From Listeria floridensis FSL S10-1187 (GTDB lineage Bacteria > Bacillota > Bacilli > Lactobacillales > Listeriaceae), in assembly GCF_000525875.1 (NCBI RefSeq), contig NZ_AODF01000001.1:62001-126000 (forward strand): a stretch of DNA of 64,000 nucleotides. Reading direction: 5' to 3'. Positions 9,246 to 19,044 of the stretch are shown here, piece after piece (position 1 is the stretch's first letter; each line of letters opens with the position of its first letter). The notes beneath the pieces were generated by a model. It was not told the DNA's origin. It did not search any database and saw nothing but the letters and a program-made list of their open reading frames with translations. A program made the position numbers and the translations under genes.

Positions 9246-10142
9246 ATGCGAAAAAAATTAGCAATCGTTGCCTTGGTTAGTGCGCTCCTTCTGGTTCTTT
9301 CCGCTTGCGGAACGAAGCTCGCTTCCTATGATCCAAAAAAACCGCTCGGCGAACAAATTAATTACACGATTACTGGTATTGACGCCGGTGCCGGTATTAT
9401 GCTCTCAACGCAAAACGCGATTAAAGACTATAAACTAGACGACTATAATTGGCAACTTCAAACAAGTTCTACGGCCGCTATGACTTCTACGCTTGAAAAG
9501 GCGATTAAGGATAAGCGTCCGATTGTTGTAACCGGCTGGCAGCCTCACTGGATGTTTACAAAATTCGATTTGAAATTCCTAAAAGATCCAAAAAACGTAT
9601 ACGGCGATGCTGAAAACATTCACACAATCGTTCGTAAGGGACTGAAGCAAGATATGCCTTCTGCCTACACAGTGCTTGATCGCTTCCACTGGACACCTGA
9701 AGATATGTCGAAAGTGATGCTTGAAGTGAACGACGGTGTTGACCCAGAAAAGGCCGCGAAGAAGTGGATTAAGGCAAATCCGGATAAAGTGAAGGAATGG
9801 ACTGACGGTGTTGAAAAGGTAAATGGAGACGCAATTAAGCTGACTTATGTGGCTTGGGACTCTGAAATTGCTTCGACAAATGTGGTTGCAGAAGTGCTTC
9901 GCCAGTTGGGTTATAAGCCAACAATTCAAGCAATGGAAATTCAACCAATGTGGGCTTCTGTTGCGACAAATGCAGCCGATGGTATGGTTGCGGCTTGGCT
10001 TCCGAATACGTCAGGTGTTTACTACAAAGATTATAAGTCCAAGGTTGAAGATTTAGGTGCGAACTTGGAAGGTGCGAAAGTCGGCCTTGCGGTTCCAACC
10101 TACATGACAAATATTAATTCGATTGAGGATTTGAAGAAATAA
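9246..10142 (+). CDS. gbuC: Glycine betaine-binding lipoprotein GbuC
   Basis: A 298-residue substrate-binding protein of the OpuAC family. The N-terminus is a lipoprotein signal with lipobox LSAC (Cys21), so it is anchored on the outer face of the membrane. The fold has the tryptophans used to cage quaternary amines (for example VTGWQPHWMF and MEIQPMWASVATNAADGMVAAW). The start has AAGGAGG upstream, 12 nt after gbuB. It ends the operon at a strong terminator. Confidence 0.95.
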   Translation: MRKKLAIVALVSALLLVLSACGTKLASYDPKKPLGEQINYTITGIDAGAGIMLSTQNAIKDYKLDDYNWQLQTSSTAAMTSTLEKAIKDKRPIVVTGWQPHWMFTKFDLKFLKDPKNVYGDAENIHTIVRKGLKQDMPSAYTVLDRFHWTPEDMSKVMLEVNDGVDPEKAAKKWIKANPDKVKEWTDGVEKVNGDAIKLTYVAWDSEIASTNVVAEVLRQLGYKPTIQAMEIQPMWASVATNAADGMVAAWLPNTSGVYYKDYKSKVEDLGANLEGAKVGLAVPTYMTNINSIEDLKK

Positions 10143-10189
10143 AAAAGAGAAGTAACCAGCTCGAAGCGAGCTGGTTACTTCTCTTTTTT
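10141..10189 (+). terminator. Terminator of gbuABC
   Basis: Long perfect stem: AGAGAAGTAACCAGCTCG pairs with CGAGCTGGTTACTTCTCT, followed by TTTTTT and preceded by AAAAAA, so it works in both directions. Confidence 0.92.
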
Positions 10190-10316
10190 GCTACTAAAAT
10201 GCCAGGTGCTTAAATAAACGCGATGCGGCAGGTTATTTTTTTGATCATATTCGTATAAGCAAATCAATATCTGGATCATCTTTATACGTAATAGAAAGCT
10301 CGTAACCGTCGCCAGC
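10176..10316 (-). pseudogene. Decayed 3' end of an unidentified gene
   Basis: On the minus strand a peptide beginning AGDGYELSITYKDDPDIDL runs, after one frame change near 10255, into LYEYDQKNNLPHRVYLSTWHF and then stops inside the gbu terminator. The acidic/aromatic composition looks like true protein, but there is no start codon, no ribosome site and the frame is broken. It lies just after the stop of the SDR gene. I do not recognise the parent. Confidence 0.3.
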
Positions 10317-10337
10317 CTAGCTTTTTTTTAAAAGTGA

Positions 10338-11099
10338 TTAATACGCTGTCCAACCGCCATCTGCCTGAACAACGACACCATTCACAAAGCTCGATTCGTC
10401 TGAGCCTAAGAATAGTGCTACTTTAGCAATTTCGTCAGGTTCCCCAACGCGCGGGCTTACGCCCATTCCAACCATTGCACGCGCTTGTCCGAATTCGCTT
10501 GGTGCCGAAATTGTGTTCCCGATATTCGTGTTCACTGCTCCTGGTGCAATCGCATTACAGCGAATGTTTTTGGTTGCATACTGGAAGCCCACGTTTTTCG
10601 TAAGTCCGACAACCGCATGTTTGGAAGCTGTGTATGCTGCTCCAGCACGAGAACCGAATAATCCACCCGCTGATGCGATATTAACAATTGCTCCACCGCC
10701 AGCTTCCTCAAAAATTGGAATGGCTCTACGAATCGCACGCATCACACCTGTTGTGTTAACGGCAAGCACGCGATCCCATAAGTCATCCGTCAGTTCCGCA
10801 ATCGGAACAAAGTTATCCATAATTCCAGCGTTATTAACTAAAATATCCAGTCTACCATAAGTATCCATTGCAAGGTCTATCATCGTATCAACATCTGCTT
10901 GTTTCACTACGTTTGCTACAACCGCGATCCCCTCACCGCCAGCTGCTTTAATTTCTTCTACTGTTTTTTCTGCTGCTTCTAAGTTTAAATCTGCAACAAC
11001 TACTTTCGCTCCTTCTTTAGCATACAAAATTGAAATTTGTTTCCCCATGCCAGAAGCTGCGCCTGTAACGACTGCTACTTTATTCTCTAGTTTCCCCAT
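10338..11099 (-). CDS. SDR family oxidoreductase (glucose/3-oxoacyl reductase-like)
   Basis: A 253-residue classical short-chain dehydrogenase. NAD(P) binding is shown by TGAASGMGK (12-20) and NNAGIMD (89-95); the catalytic Ser143-Tyr156-Lys160 set is complete (IASAGG, YTASK). An aspartate after the second strand (VVADLN) favours NAD(H). The substrate cannot be read from sequence; the family covers acyl carrier protein reductases, sugar and alcohol dehydrogenases. The ATG has AAGGAGG upstream. It is transcribed away from a TetR gene, which probably regulates it through the palindrome between them. Confidence 0.85.
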   Translation of the reverse strand: MGKLENKVAVVTGAASGMGKQISILYAKEGAKVVVADLNLEAAEKTVEEIKAAGGEGIAVVANVVKQADVDTMIDLAMDTYGRLDILVNNAGIMDNFVPIAELTDDLWDRVLAVNTTGVMRAIRRAIPIFEEAGGGAIVNIASAGGLFGSRAGAAYTASKHAVVGLTKNVGFQYATKNIRCNAIAPGAVNTNIGNTISAPSEFGQARAMVGMGVSPRVGEPDEIAKVALFLGSDESSFVNGVVVQADGGWTAY

Positions 11100-11203
11100 C
11101 TTTTATTTCCTCCTTGATTCGCTTTTTGTTGCAAGAGTATAACCTCTTATATAAAGTATACGCGCGCTTGTAAGCGGATGCAATCAGTAAAGAGAAGGCT
11201 TTT

Positions 11204-11219
11204 TGTTGCATAAGCAACA
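11204..11219. promoter_or_regulatory. Putative TetR operator in the divergent promoter region
   Basis: TGTTGCATAAGCAACA is a perfect 6-bp inverted repeat with a 4-nt centre, 48 nt before the TetR start and 105 nt before the SDR start. TetR proteins often act on such sites between divergent genes. A second copy of TTTTTGTTGCA lies at about 11125-11135. Confidence 0.5.
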
Positions 11220-11266
11220 GATTTTTGATATATGTTGTTTATGGAAAAAGATGGGAGCAAGGCATA

Positions 11267-11830
11267 ATGACAGATAAACGCATTCAAAAAACAAAGCGAG
11301 CTTTTTATCAAGCTTTTCTTGAGTTGTTAGATACTAAAAATGTGGAACAAATAACCGTCTCAGACCTCGTCAAACAAGCAGACGTTAACCGTACTACTTT
11401 TTACAGGCATTACCGGGAAAAGGAAGATTTATTAAATGAAATGATTGCAGATGTACTTGCTGATTTACGGCGAGCTTATAACGAACCATATCAAGCGGAA
11501 GCCCATTTTTCAGTGCACCAGCTCCAACCGGATATGATTAAAATTTTTGATCATGTTGAAAAAAACCAGAAGTTTTATCATCATGTCATTACTTCTAAAA
11601 TTGGTCCCGGATTCCAAAACGAAGTATGCAACGTCATCAAAAAGTTAACGCTACGAGATGCCCTTCATTTTGATCATTCGGCTGATGCACCGAACTTAGA
11701 ACTGCTCGCGAGCTATCAATCACACGCGATCTTTGGCATGATTGTTTATTGGGTTGAGACAAATTTTCATGATTCTAAGGAGTATATGGCAGAACAGCTG
11801 TTTTTGATATTAAAACTAAAACGCCTGTAA
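11267..11830 (+). CDS. TetR/AcrR family transcriptional regulator
   Basis: About 187 residues. The N-terminal HTH (residues 8-55) reads FLELLDTKNVEQITVSDLVKQA followed by NRTTFYRHYREKEDLL, the typical TetR recognition helix and FYxHFxxKxxL segment. The C-terminal ligand domain is of the TetR_C type found in Firmicute dhaS-like regulators; the ligand is unknown. ATG 11267 is preferred over an upstream in-frame ATG because GGGAG at about 11253 is correctly spaced. It probably represses the divergent SDR gene and itself. Its 3' end overlaps the end of rsuA by 15 nt in convergent orientation. Confidence 0.85.
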   Translation: MTDKRIQKTKRAFYQAFLELLDTKNVEQITVSDLVKQADVNRTTFYRHYREKEDLLNEMIADVLADLRRAYNEPYQAEAHFSVHQLQPDMIKIFDHVEKNQKFYHHVITSKIGPGFQNEVCNVIKKLTLRDALHFDHSADAPNLELLASYQSHAIFGMIVYWVETNFHDSKEYMAEQLFLILKLKRL

Positions 11831-12531
11831 CGCTTCTAATTCACTTTTTGATAGTTCGCGGTACGCCCCGAGCGGAAGATTTGGATCGAGCACAAGGCTT
11901 CCCATTTGCTCGCGTTTTAGATAGGTCACTTTTTTTTCCGCGCGCTTCGAACATTTTTTTTCACTTGATGGAATTTCCCTTCGTGAATAGTCACGCGTGC
12001 CTCGGATTTTACCTCAGTTGCCGTCAAAATTGTTAGCTCGGCTGGAAGCGCTGCGTAGCCGTCTAAAAATGTAACGCCCTTTTCAAAAACAGTGACATCT
12101 TCATCCGTAAGTTTTCCTGTGACCTTCGCAAAATACACTTTGTCGACATGCTTTTTCGGGGCAAGCAATCTATGCGCCAAATCGCCGTCATTCGTGATTA
12201 ACAGCAAGCCCTCTGTATCTTTATCCAGCCGTCCAACGGGGAATAGACCGCGAAAACGATCTTCCGGTTGAAACAAATCAAGAACTGTCCGGCTTCTTTC
12301 ATCCTCTGTTGCACTGATAACCCCGCTAGGTTTATGAAGCATAAAATAGCGTTTGGCCGCATAGTCTATCAACTGTCCGGAAACAATAACCTGATCTCGT
12401 TCTGGATCGATTTTTTGAGCTCCGTCGCGAACGCGCAGACCATTCACCGTCACTTCTTTTTTCTTTAGCACCGTCTTAACGTCCTTCCTCGTGCCATAAC
12501 CGGCATGTGCCAATAATTTGTCTAAACGCAT
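11816..12531 (-). CDS. rsuA: 16S rRNA pseudouridine synthase RsuA family (two frameshifts)
   Basis: Makes pseudouridine in rRNA (position 516 of 16S in the E. coli RsuA). An S4 RNA-binding domain (MRLDKLLAHAGYGTRKDV) is followed by the catalytic domain with RLDKDTEGLLLITNDG, which carries the catalytic Asp. As given, the frame ends at 11926 with an odd KKNVRSARKKK tail. Two runs of eight T on the plus strand, near 11931-11938 and 11955-11962, each need one base fewer; then the chain continues VKKMFEARGKKVTYLKREQMG to the stop at 11816, giving 237 residues, the expected length. Confidence 0.88.
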
Positions 12532-12616
12532 GTGGAAAACTCCTTTTTCATTGTCGAGCTTTTTGCGCTCGAGCTCTCTTGTCCGATTCTAACAGTTTTT
12601 CTTGCTTGAAACAACG

Positions 12617-12644
12617 AAAAAAAAGAACCCGTTTACGAGTTCTT
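12617..12644 (-). terminator. Terminator of the small gene at 12.7 kb
   Basis: On the minus strand AAGAACTCG pairs with CGGGTTCTT around TAAA (one mismatch), followed by eight T. It overlaps the last codons of the upstream gene and lies before rsuA. Confidence 0.65.
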
Positions 12645-12872
12645 ATATGTGCTTTCTAATTTAGCTGCGTAGCAATTTTCTGCTTCTTGCCCCGACAATG
12701 TTTGCTGCAGTCGATATTCATCCAGCTTTCGCTCGATCAAAACAAGAGTTTTAAAACCGTCGATACTGGCTTGCTCGTCAAGCAGTTCTTTCAGTTCAAG
12801 AAACAGCCGCTCAAGTTGTTTTATATCTGTCTGTGTTGTTAGTGGTTCTTGTTTTTTATCTCCCTTTCTCAT
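12633..12872 (-). CDS. Small hypothetical protein, 79 residues
   Basis: A soluble, charged protein that is probably all helical: residues 15-70 form an amphipathic, heptad-like pattern rich in Leu, Glu and Lys (LERLFLELKELLDEQ), suggesting a short coiled coil or helical hairpin. The end is YAAKLESTYKNS. The ATG is preceded by AGGAGGT on the minus strand. It lies upstream of rsuA in the same direction but is separated from it by a terminator. I do not recognise the family; the pattern is loosely like small Firmicute regulators of the Spo0E kind, without their signature. Confidence 0.55.
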   Translation of the reverse strand: MRKGDKKQEPLTTQTDIKQLERLFLELKELLDEQASIDGFKTLVLIERKLDEYRLQQTLSGQEAENCYAAKLESTYKNS

Positions 12873-13051
12873 TGCCGATTACCTCCTCATGTAACCCCTT
12901 ACTTACTCTCTATTTTACTCAAAATCAGCGGCTTTAAACCTATTTTGATAAAATTTCACAGATTATACATATTTGAGTCCCTTTGACGATTTTTGACTCC
13001 CTTTTGCTATATAAAAATACCTCAAATCAAAATAGATTCGAGGTATAACGA

Positions 13052-13819
13052 CTACTTCTTATCTGATGTTAAATCATTTAGCGTTTTAACTAAGAACTGC
13101 GGGAAGAATTTAGCCACTTCGCCATGCTCTTCGTATTCTTCTCTGTCGCGATGAAGCTCATAGCCTTCTTCTTCCAAGTCATCAAGCAAAAAGCTGATAT
13201 GCTCCCAGTATGTGTGTTCCTTATCCGAGTAGTGAACATAGAAAATCGGCTTTTTCTCCGGCTTAGATTTAATTCGGTCAGGAAGAATTTGGTTGAGCTG
13301 ATCAACTGTATAAACAGGCGGATCACCGGCGATTCCTTTAAAAGTGTTTGCTTTTTGCGGAATATCAGTCAGATAGTTTCCAAGCAAATACTGCGGTGCC
13401 CCAGCAATAACAGCATCAGCACCAAGTTTTACAGCATAATACATTGCTGCGTAGCCGCCTTTACTTGTTCCAATAAATATAATTTTTTTGTAGTTACGTT
13501 CCTTCATTTTTTTGCTGACAAGTTCAGTCACAGCATCTTCAAGCGCAGAATCCCCATAATCAAGCAAGTAATAACCGGCGATTTTATTGTGTCCAAAATT
13601 ATCTAAGATAAATAATCGATCAGCGTCAACTTCGTCAGTCGTCTTAATGTAATTGTATGTTGCCGGAAGTCCCGGACGCGGGAAGGCATTAAAGATCACC
13701 ACTAAATGATCACGGCTCTTAGATTTTTTAAACATATAATCAAGTGTAAGGCCGCTTTGATGATGGTACTTACGGCTAAGAAACCGAAAATAGATTTTGG
13801 CCATTGTTTTTTTCAGCAT
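13052..13819 (-). CDS. Alpha/beta-hydrolase-fold protein, Asp2/XcbB-like
   Basis: About 255 residues. It carries a nucleophile elbow GTSKGGYAA with Ser119, after a buried strand KKIIFIG, and later an acidic strand and a YWEH segment that could hold the other triad members. The GxSKGG form is shared with the 55.5-kb protein and with accessory-Sec Asp2 and XcbB/CpsF-type capsule proteins, where acetyl transfer or esterase activity is proposed. ATG 13819 is chosen because GAGGT lies 8 nt upstream; further upstream codons lack a ribosome site. It is a lone gene with no Sec2 or capsule genes beside it. Function is inferred only from the fold. Confidence 0.55.
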   Translation of the reverse strand: MLKKTMAKIYFRFLSRKYHHQSGLTLDYMFKKSKSRDHLVVIFNAFPRPGLPATYNYIKTTDEVDADRLFILDNFGHNKIAGYYLLDYGDSALEDAVTELVSKKMKERNYKKIIFIGTSKGGYAAMYYAVKLGADAVIAGAPQYLLGNYLTDIPQKANTFKGIAGDPPVYTVDQLNQILPDRIKSKPEKKPIFYVHYSDKEHTYWEHISFLLDDLEEEGYELHRDREEYEEHGEVAKFFPQFLVKTLNDLTSDKK

Positions 13820-14035
13820 TAGAATAACCTCGCAACTCATATCATATTTTAGAAGCAGTTTATTGCTACTTTCCATAGAATATCTTTCTATTTTTATTAT
13901 ACCTTAGCCGCGTGAACCCTTACAATAACTACAATAGTCGTATTTCACTATCCTAAAGAAACATTTTAATCAAAAATATTTAGACTTCGTAATAAAGAAA
14001 ACAAATTACTAAGTTACACTATGAAATATCACACT

Positions 14036-14401
14036 TCAACTTTTGACGATTTTTATAATATATTTATAGGCAATTCTTTCCGGAGAGCTTTCCTCGACTT
14101 CAAAGCCGCTCTTCAAATACACATCCACTTTATCCCCCACCTTAAGATCTGCCACATTCAACGACCTTTCATCTTTCTTATTTTCAATCTTGCTAATTGA
14201 TTGAAGTTCAACCGGTCCCTCGACTTTTTTGCCATCCTCAGTTTCAAGGTTGTTGACGGAAACGCTCGTATCTCCGCTAGCCCCGTTTTGATACACTTCG
14301 CCCGTGTAAATGACATATTTTTCTTTTGGTTCTTCTTCTTTGCCGCAGCTTGCCAAGACAACCGCAAGAACCATTGCTAAGCTGATTAATACTTTTTTCA
14401 T
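14036..14401 (-). CDS. Small lipoprotein
   Basis: 121 residues. A typical lipoprotein signal (MKKVLISLAMVLAVVLASC) ends in lipobox LASC, so Cys19 would be lipidated and the protein anchored outside the membrane. The mature part is about 100 residues, acidic, with a strand-rich YTGEVYQNG and LKVGDKVDVYLK that recall small OB-fold or YgdI/DUF3221-like lipoproteins. Function unknown. It lies downstream of the ABC exporter genes but after a strong terminator, so it is a separate unit. Confidence 0.7.
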   Translation of the reverse strand: MKKVLISLAMVLAVVLASCGKEEEPKEKYVIYTGEVYQNGASGDTSVSVNNLETEDGKKVEGPVELQSISKIENKKDERSLNVADLKVGDKVDVYLKSGFEVEESSPERIAYKYIIKIVKS

Positions 14402-14437
14402 AACTTCTCCTTCAAAAACTTTTCTTCCATTATAACA

Positions 14438-14480
14438 TGAAAAAGCCCCGCTTCTTCCTCGGAAGAAGCGGGGCTTTTTT
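14438..14480 (-). terminator. Terminator after the ABC exporter pair
   Basis: AAAAAGCCCCGCTTCTTCC pairs with GGAAGAAGCGGGGCTTTTTT; usable in both directions. Confidence 0.9.
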
Positions 14481-14484
14481 CGAC

Positions 14485-16257
14485 TTATTCAAGCACAAAT
14501 TGATTATGATAAAGTTCGGCATAAAATCCTTTTTGTTTCAGAAGCGATTCATGCGTCCCTTCTTCAATTACTTCACCTTGATGAAGAACTACAATATGAT
14601 CGGCATCTAGGATTGTTTTGAGTCTATGTGCAATAACAAAACTCGTTCGTCCTGAAATGACATTATCCATTGCTTTTTGGATTTTACTTTCCGTAACTGT
14701 ATCCACATTACTTGTTGCTTCATCAAGAATCAGCAAGCTTGGGTTCGTTAAAATCGTGCGCGCAATACTAACAAGTTGTTTTTGACCCACACTGAAAATG
14801 TTGTTTTCATCGCTAATTTCAGTTTCATATCCTTTATCAAGTGTCATGATAAAATCATGAATATGAGCTTGTTTTGCCGAAGCAATAACTTCATCACGCG
14901 TTGCATCTGGTTTCCCGAACGAAATATTATCATGGATAGTTCCTGAGAACAAGACTGAATCTTGGAGCACAATTCCAACTTGTTTACGAAGCGAGTGCAT
15001 TTCGATATCGCGGATATCTGTTCCATCAAACAATATTTCACCGGAATCGACATTGTAGAAGCGATTTAACAAGTTCATAATGGTGGTCTTCCCAGAACCA
15101 GTAGGCCCAACAAGCGCCACCATTTGTCCTTTTTCGAGCTTGATGTTCACGTCTTTTAGAACAGGTTTTTCAGGCTTGTAACCGAAATTAACATGATTCA
15201 GTTCCACGCTTTGATGAACACCATCAATGTCCTTCACATTCGGGCGCTCAACTTCGTCTTTTTCTTTGAAGACTTCGCTCACGCGGCGGGCACCGGTAAT
15301 TGCGAGTTGAAGCATACTATATTGAGACGAAATTTGCGTAAGCGGCATATAGAACTGCTGCGAATACTGCACAAACATCACGATTAATCCGAGCGCTACT
15401 GTGCGGTCAAGGCTACCGTTCAGCGCGAGGTATCCACCGAAGAAAATAACGATTGCTGTGTTTAACAGCGAAATCCCTTGCATAACTGGGAAAAGCAACC
15501 CTGAATATACTTGTCCTTTATATGTCGCATTTTTTACGATGCTATTGTGTTTCGTAAAGCCTTCAATGGTCTCTTCCTCAAGTCCGTTTGTGATGATCAC
15601 TTTTTGACCGGAAATCTTTTCATCAATATACGCATTAAGACGTCCGAGGCTATCTTGTTGAAGATCAACATAACGGCGCGCTTTACGAATGATTACAGCT
15701 GCGATAGCAACGGCGAACGGTGAAGCAATCAATGTAACGAGTGCCAGTTCGACATTTTGCATGAACATCATGATGATAACACCGATCATCAGTGCAAGAT
15801 TGGATAGTACTTGCACGAGCGCTTGGTTAAGCGTGTTCGAGATATTATCCATATCGCTCGTGAAACGACTTAGCATTTCACCGTCATTATGACTGTCAAA
15901 GAATCGGATTGATAGTTTCTCCATTTTTTTGAACAAACCGATCCGCATCCGGTTAGTCGATTTCCCAGAAACACCAGCCATAATGATACTTTGGACAAAT
16001 GTTGCAACGGATGTCAACACGTAAAATAGTAACAGCAGAAGTAAGATATGATGGAACTCTGTTTTGTCGTCAATACCTTTTGTAAAGAGATTAACAGCAT
16101 AGTTGGCAAGCTCTTGAATAGCGTTTCCCATATATTGTGGAGCTTTTACTTGTAAATAAGTGGCTCCAATAACTGCAAGTAAAACAACAAGCAGTTGAAG
16201 CTTATATGCGCGGAGATAATGCCAGAAGAATTTTGTAATCTGTTTAAATTCACTCAT
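14485..16257 (-). CDS. ABC exporter, half-transporter (second subunit)
   Basis: About 590 residues: six membrane helices in the N-terminal half, then an ATPase with Walker A GPTGSGKT, Walker [13 protein letters not shown] and H-loop IAHR. Its signature is degenerate (FSVGQKQ in place of LSGGQ), the usual sign of the asymmetric member of a heterodimeric exporter such as BmrCD or LmrCD. ATG 16257 is chosen because it overlaps the stop of the partner gene by 8 nt. The pair probably exports drugs, lipids or peptides; substrate unknown. Confidence 0.85.
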   Translation of the reverse strand: MSEFKQITKFFWHYLRAYKLQLLVVLLAVIGATYLQVKAPQYMGNAIQELANYAVNLFTKGIDDKTEFHHILLLLLLFYVLTSVATFVQSIIMAGVSGKSTNRMRIGLFKKMEKLSIRFFDSHNDGEMLSRFTSDMDNISNTLNQALVQVLSNLALMIGVIIMMFMQNVELALVTLIASPFAVAIAAVIIRKARRYVDLQQDSLGRLNAYIDEKISGQKVIITNGLEEETIEGFTKHNSIVKNATYKGQVYSGLLFPVMQGISLLNTAIVIFFGGYLALNGSLDRTVALGLIVMFVQYSQQFYMPLTQISSQYSMLQLAITGARRVSEVFKEKDEVERPNVKDIDGVHQSVELNHVNFGYKPEKPVLKDVNIKLEKGQMVALVGPTGSGKTTIMNLLNRFYNVDSGEILFDGTDIRDIEMHSLRKQVGIVLQDSVLFSGTIHDNISFGKPDATRDEVIASAKQAHIHDFIMTLDKGYETEISDENNIFSVGQKQLVSIARTILTNPSLLILDEATSNVDTVTESKIQKAMDNVISGRTSFVIAHRLKTILDADHIVVLHQGEVIEEGTHESLLKQKGFYAELYHNQFVLE

Positions 16258-17978
16258 TATCCCACACATCCTTTCCTTTTTGGGTCTCATAAATTTCTTG
16301 GTAAATCGGGCTTGTTTCAAGAAGTTCATGATGACTTCCTACTGAAACAAGATGCCCATCATCAAGTACTAAAATCTTATCAGCTTGAATGACAGAAGAA
16401 ATTTTTTTGAGCAATGATAAACGTGGTTGTGTCTTGAAGTTCTTTTCCAAGAGCTTCTTTAACTAGTTTTTCTGATTTCGCATCAAGTGCGCTCGTACTA
16501 TCATCGAGAATCAAAATTTTCGGGTTACCGATTACGCCGCGCGAAATGGAAAGCCGCTGTTTTTGACCGCCAGAATAGTTATTCCCGCGCTCTTCAACGA
16601 TAGCTTCATAGCGTTTATCTTGACGTTCGATAAATTCTTTCGCTTGTGCAATCGCCGTTGCATGCTCCATTTCTTGTTCAGACGCATTTCTTTTCCCGTG
16701 ACGGAGGTTATCCGAGATAGTTCCTGAAAAGAGAATGGCACGCTGGAGAACAAGCGAAACCGTGTTGCGTAGCGTATTTTTATTCAGATGTTTTAAATCC
16801 TTGCCGCCAATCAAGATTTCTCCTTCTTGCGGGTCGTAAAGCCTTGGAATTAGTTGTGCCAAGGTCGACTTGCCGGAACCAGTAGCCCCAACTACGCCGA
16901 TCATTTCCCCAGGAGCCACTTTAAAGGAAATATCCGAAAGCGAATCTTCATCATCGCCCTCATAGCGGAAACTGACGTTCTTAAATTCCACACTTCCTGT
17001 AAGCTCTTCTTCTTTTGCATCTGGATCATAAGTGATATCTGGCTCTGTATTTAGCACTTCGCTGATCCGTCCAAGTGAGATGAAAGCCCTTGAAGCCATC
17101 ATTGTCATCATTCCGCCGATAATAATCGCCATCATGATTTGCATCAAGTAGTTCATAAAGGAGGCAATGGCTCCGATGACAGTTGGATCATCCTTGACCA
17201 TGTCGCCGACAAAATAGATTGAAACGACCACCGCTAGGTTTGATACAAGCATGAAAGCAGGAATCATCACAGAAAAAAGAATCCCAACGCGAATGGTATG
17301 ATGCGTTAGACTGTCGCTAGTTTTTGAAAAGCGTCCGATTTCATTATCTTCTTGAACAAAACTTTTAACAACGCGCATCCCAGCTAAGTTTTCTTTAGCA
17401 ATCGCATTGACTTTATCAAGGAACATTTGAATTTTGGCAAAGTGCTTGCCCATTGCGCCGAAAGTCAGCATTACAATGAGTACGACTAAAACGACGAGCA
17501 AAATAATGACCCACCAAAGCGCCGGTAGGGTAATCATTGCCAAAATAAAACTTCCGATAAACATGATCGGAATCCGTGTTAGTGATTGAAGCGACATCAT
17601 CACGAGATTTTGAACTTGTGTAATGTCATTTGTTTGCCGGACAACTAAGTTTCCGGTTGAAAATCTTTCGATATTACTGAATGAAAAAGATTGGACTTTG
17701 CGGAAACTGCTTTCGCGGATGTCCGCCCCGACTCCCTGCGCAATTTTGGCAGATAAAATTGTATTTAAGATACCTGCTATTAAGCCAATAACTGCAATGA
17801 CGATCAAGAGAATCCCAATCGAAGAAATGTCATCCATCTTATCTTTCACGATAGCATCTAAAACTTGCTGCAGAAGTTTCGGCTGCCATAATTGTGAAAC
17901 GACCATGATCGCAACGAAAAGTGTTGAAAAGATAGTCTCGACTCGATACTTTTTCAAGTGTTGTAGTAAAATTTTCAT
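16250..17978 (-). CDS. ABC exporter, half-transporter (first subunit, frameshifted)
   Basis: The partner of the following gene: membrane domain, then ATPase with Walker [10 protein letters not shown], signature YSGGQKQR, Walker [13 protein letters not shown]. Asp follows the Walker B Asp where Glu is normal, typical of the degenerate site in heterodimeric exporters. The frame breaks at a run of seven T (16391-16397 on the plus strand) in IAQK; with six, [20 protein letters not shown] follows and the protein is 575 residues. ATG 17978 has a GGGAGGG site. The two genes overlap and form an operon. Confidence 0.85.
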
Positions 17979-18272
17979 TGTTTCCCTCCCCATTCGAAAC
18001 GAATTTGACGAACACTTATTCTAATTCAATTAAAAATGTTTTTCAAGCTTTAATTAAATAAAGTTTGAAAAATAGGTCTTCAGGCTGATTATTAAAACTC
18101 AATTTGAACATGGAAACCCGCATTTGACGCTTTTTGCGGCACTTTTTTGCTAAACGTAAAGTAAATGACAATATTGTAAGATGCAACACCTTTTTTTTGT
18201 CACCTGAGTCGAGGGTATTGCTACTCTGTTTAGGTTAGGGTAGAATTAAGATATTCTTAGGAGGTAATCATT

Positions 18273-19040
18273 GTGACAAATAATGTGGTTCAAGTTGAAC
18301 ATGTTGAAAAAATTTATGGCAAGAAAAACGAAAATAAATCAGTTGCATTACAAGATATTTCTTTTTCAATGAAGAAAGGCGAATTTATCGGTATTATGGG
18401 ACCATCTGGTTCTGGTAAAACAACACTTCTCAATGTACTTTCAACGCTCGATCGTCCGACTGGCGGCGAAATTTCGATCGCTGGACGTGATGTGACACAG
18501 ATGAAAAACGATGAGTTGGCAGATTTCCGTGCCCAGTCGCTCGGCTTCATTTTCCAAGATTTTAACTTACTTGAAAACCTGACGTTATATGAAAATATTG
18601 CGCTTCCGCTTTCCTTGCAAGATGTAAAAGCCAAGAAAATCAAGGAACGCGTTGAAATTGTATCGAAACAGCTTGGTATCCATGATATTTTAATGAAATT
18701 TCCGGCTGAAGTTTCTGGTGGACAAAAGCAGAGAACTGCTGCTGCGAGAGCGCTCGTTCATGAGCCAGCAATTATCCTTGGTGATGAGCCAACTGGCGCA
18801 CTGGATTCTAAAAATGCTACTGGATTGCTTGAAACGATGACGGATTTAAATCAAAATCAAGGCGTCTCCATTTTGATGGTAACGCATGATCCCCAAAGCG
18901 CAAGCTACTGTGAGCGCATCCTTTTCATCCAAGATGGAGTGCTTTATAAAGAACTAAACCGCAGCGGCAGCAGGAAAGCCTTTTATCAAGAAATCTTAGA
19001 TGTGCTCGCAACACTTGGTACCGAGCAGGACGGGGAGTGA
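18273..19040 (+). CDS. BceA-type ABC transporter ATP-binding protein
   Basis: A 255-residue ATPase of the peptide-antibiotic (BceAB) class. Walker A GPSGSGKTT, signature VSGGQKQR and Walker B ILGDEPTGALD are intact. GTG 18273 has AGGAGG upstream. Four bases separate it from a FtsX-domain permease, so the two form a unit. In Listeria such pairs (VirAB, AnrAB) give resistance to bacitracin, nisin or other cell-envelope antimicrobials and can sense them for a two-component system; no such system lies beside this pair, so which of them it matches is open. Confidence 0.87.
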   Translation: MTNNVVQVEHVEKIYGKKNENKSVALQDISFSMKKGEFIGIMGPSGSGKTTLLNVLSTLDRPTGGEISIAGRDVTQMKNDELADFRAQSLGFIFQDFNLLENLTLYENIALPLSLQDVKAKKIKERVEIVSKQLGIHDILMKFPAEVSGGQKQRTAAARALVHEPAIILGDEPTGALDSKNATGLLETMTDLNQNQGVSILMVTHDPQSASYCERILFIQDGVLYKELNRSGSRKAFYQEILDVLATLGTEQDGE

Positions 19041-19044
19041 TCAC

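Noticed and set aside
18225-18260. GTTT/GGGTA sigma-B-like signal before the BceA-type gene
   Set aside because: The two boxes are only about 6 nt apart, too close for a promoter.
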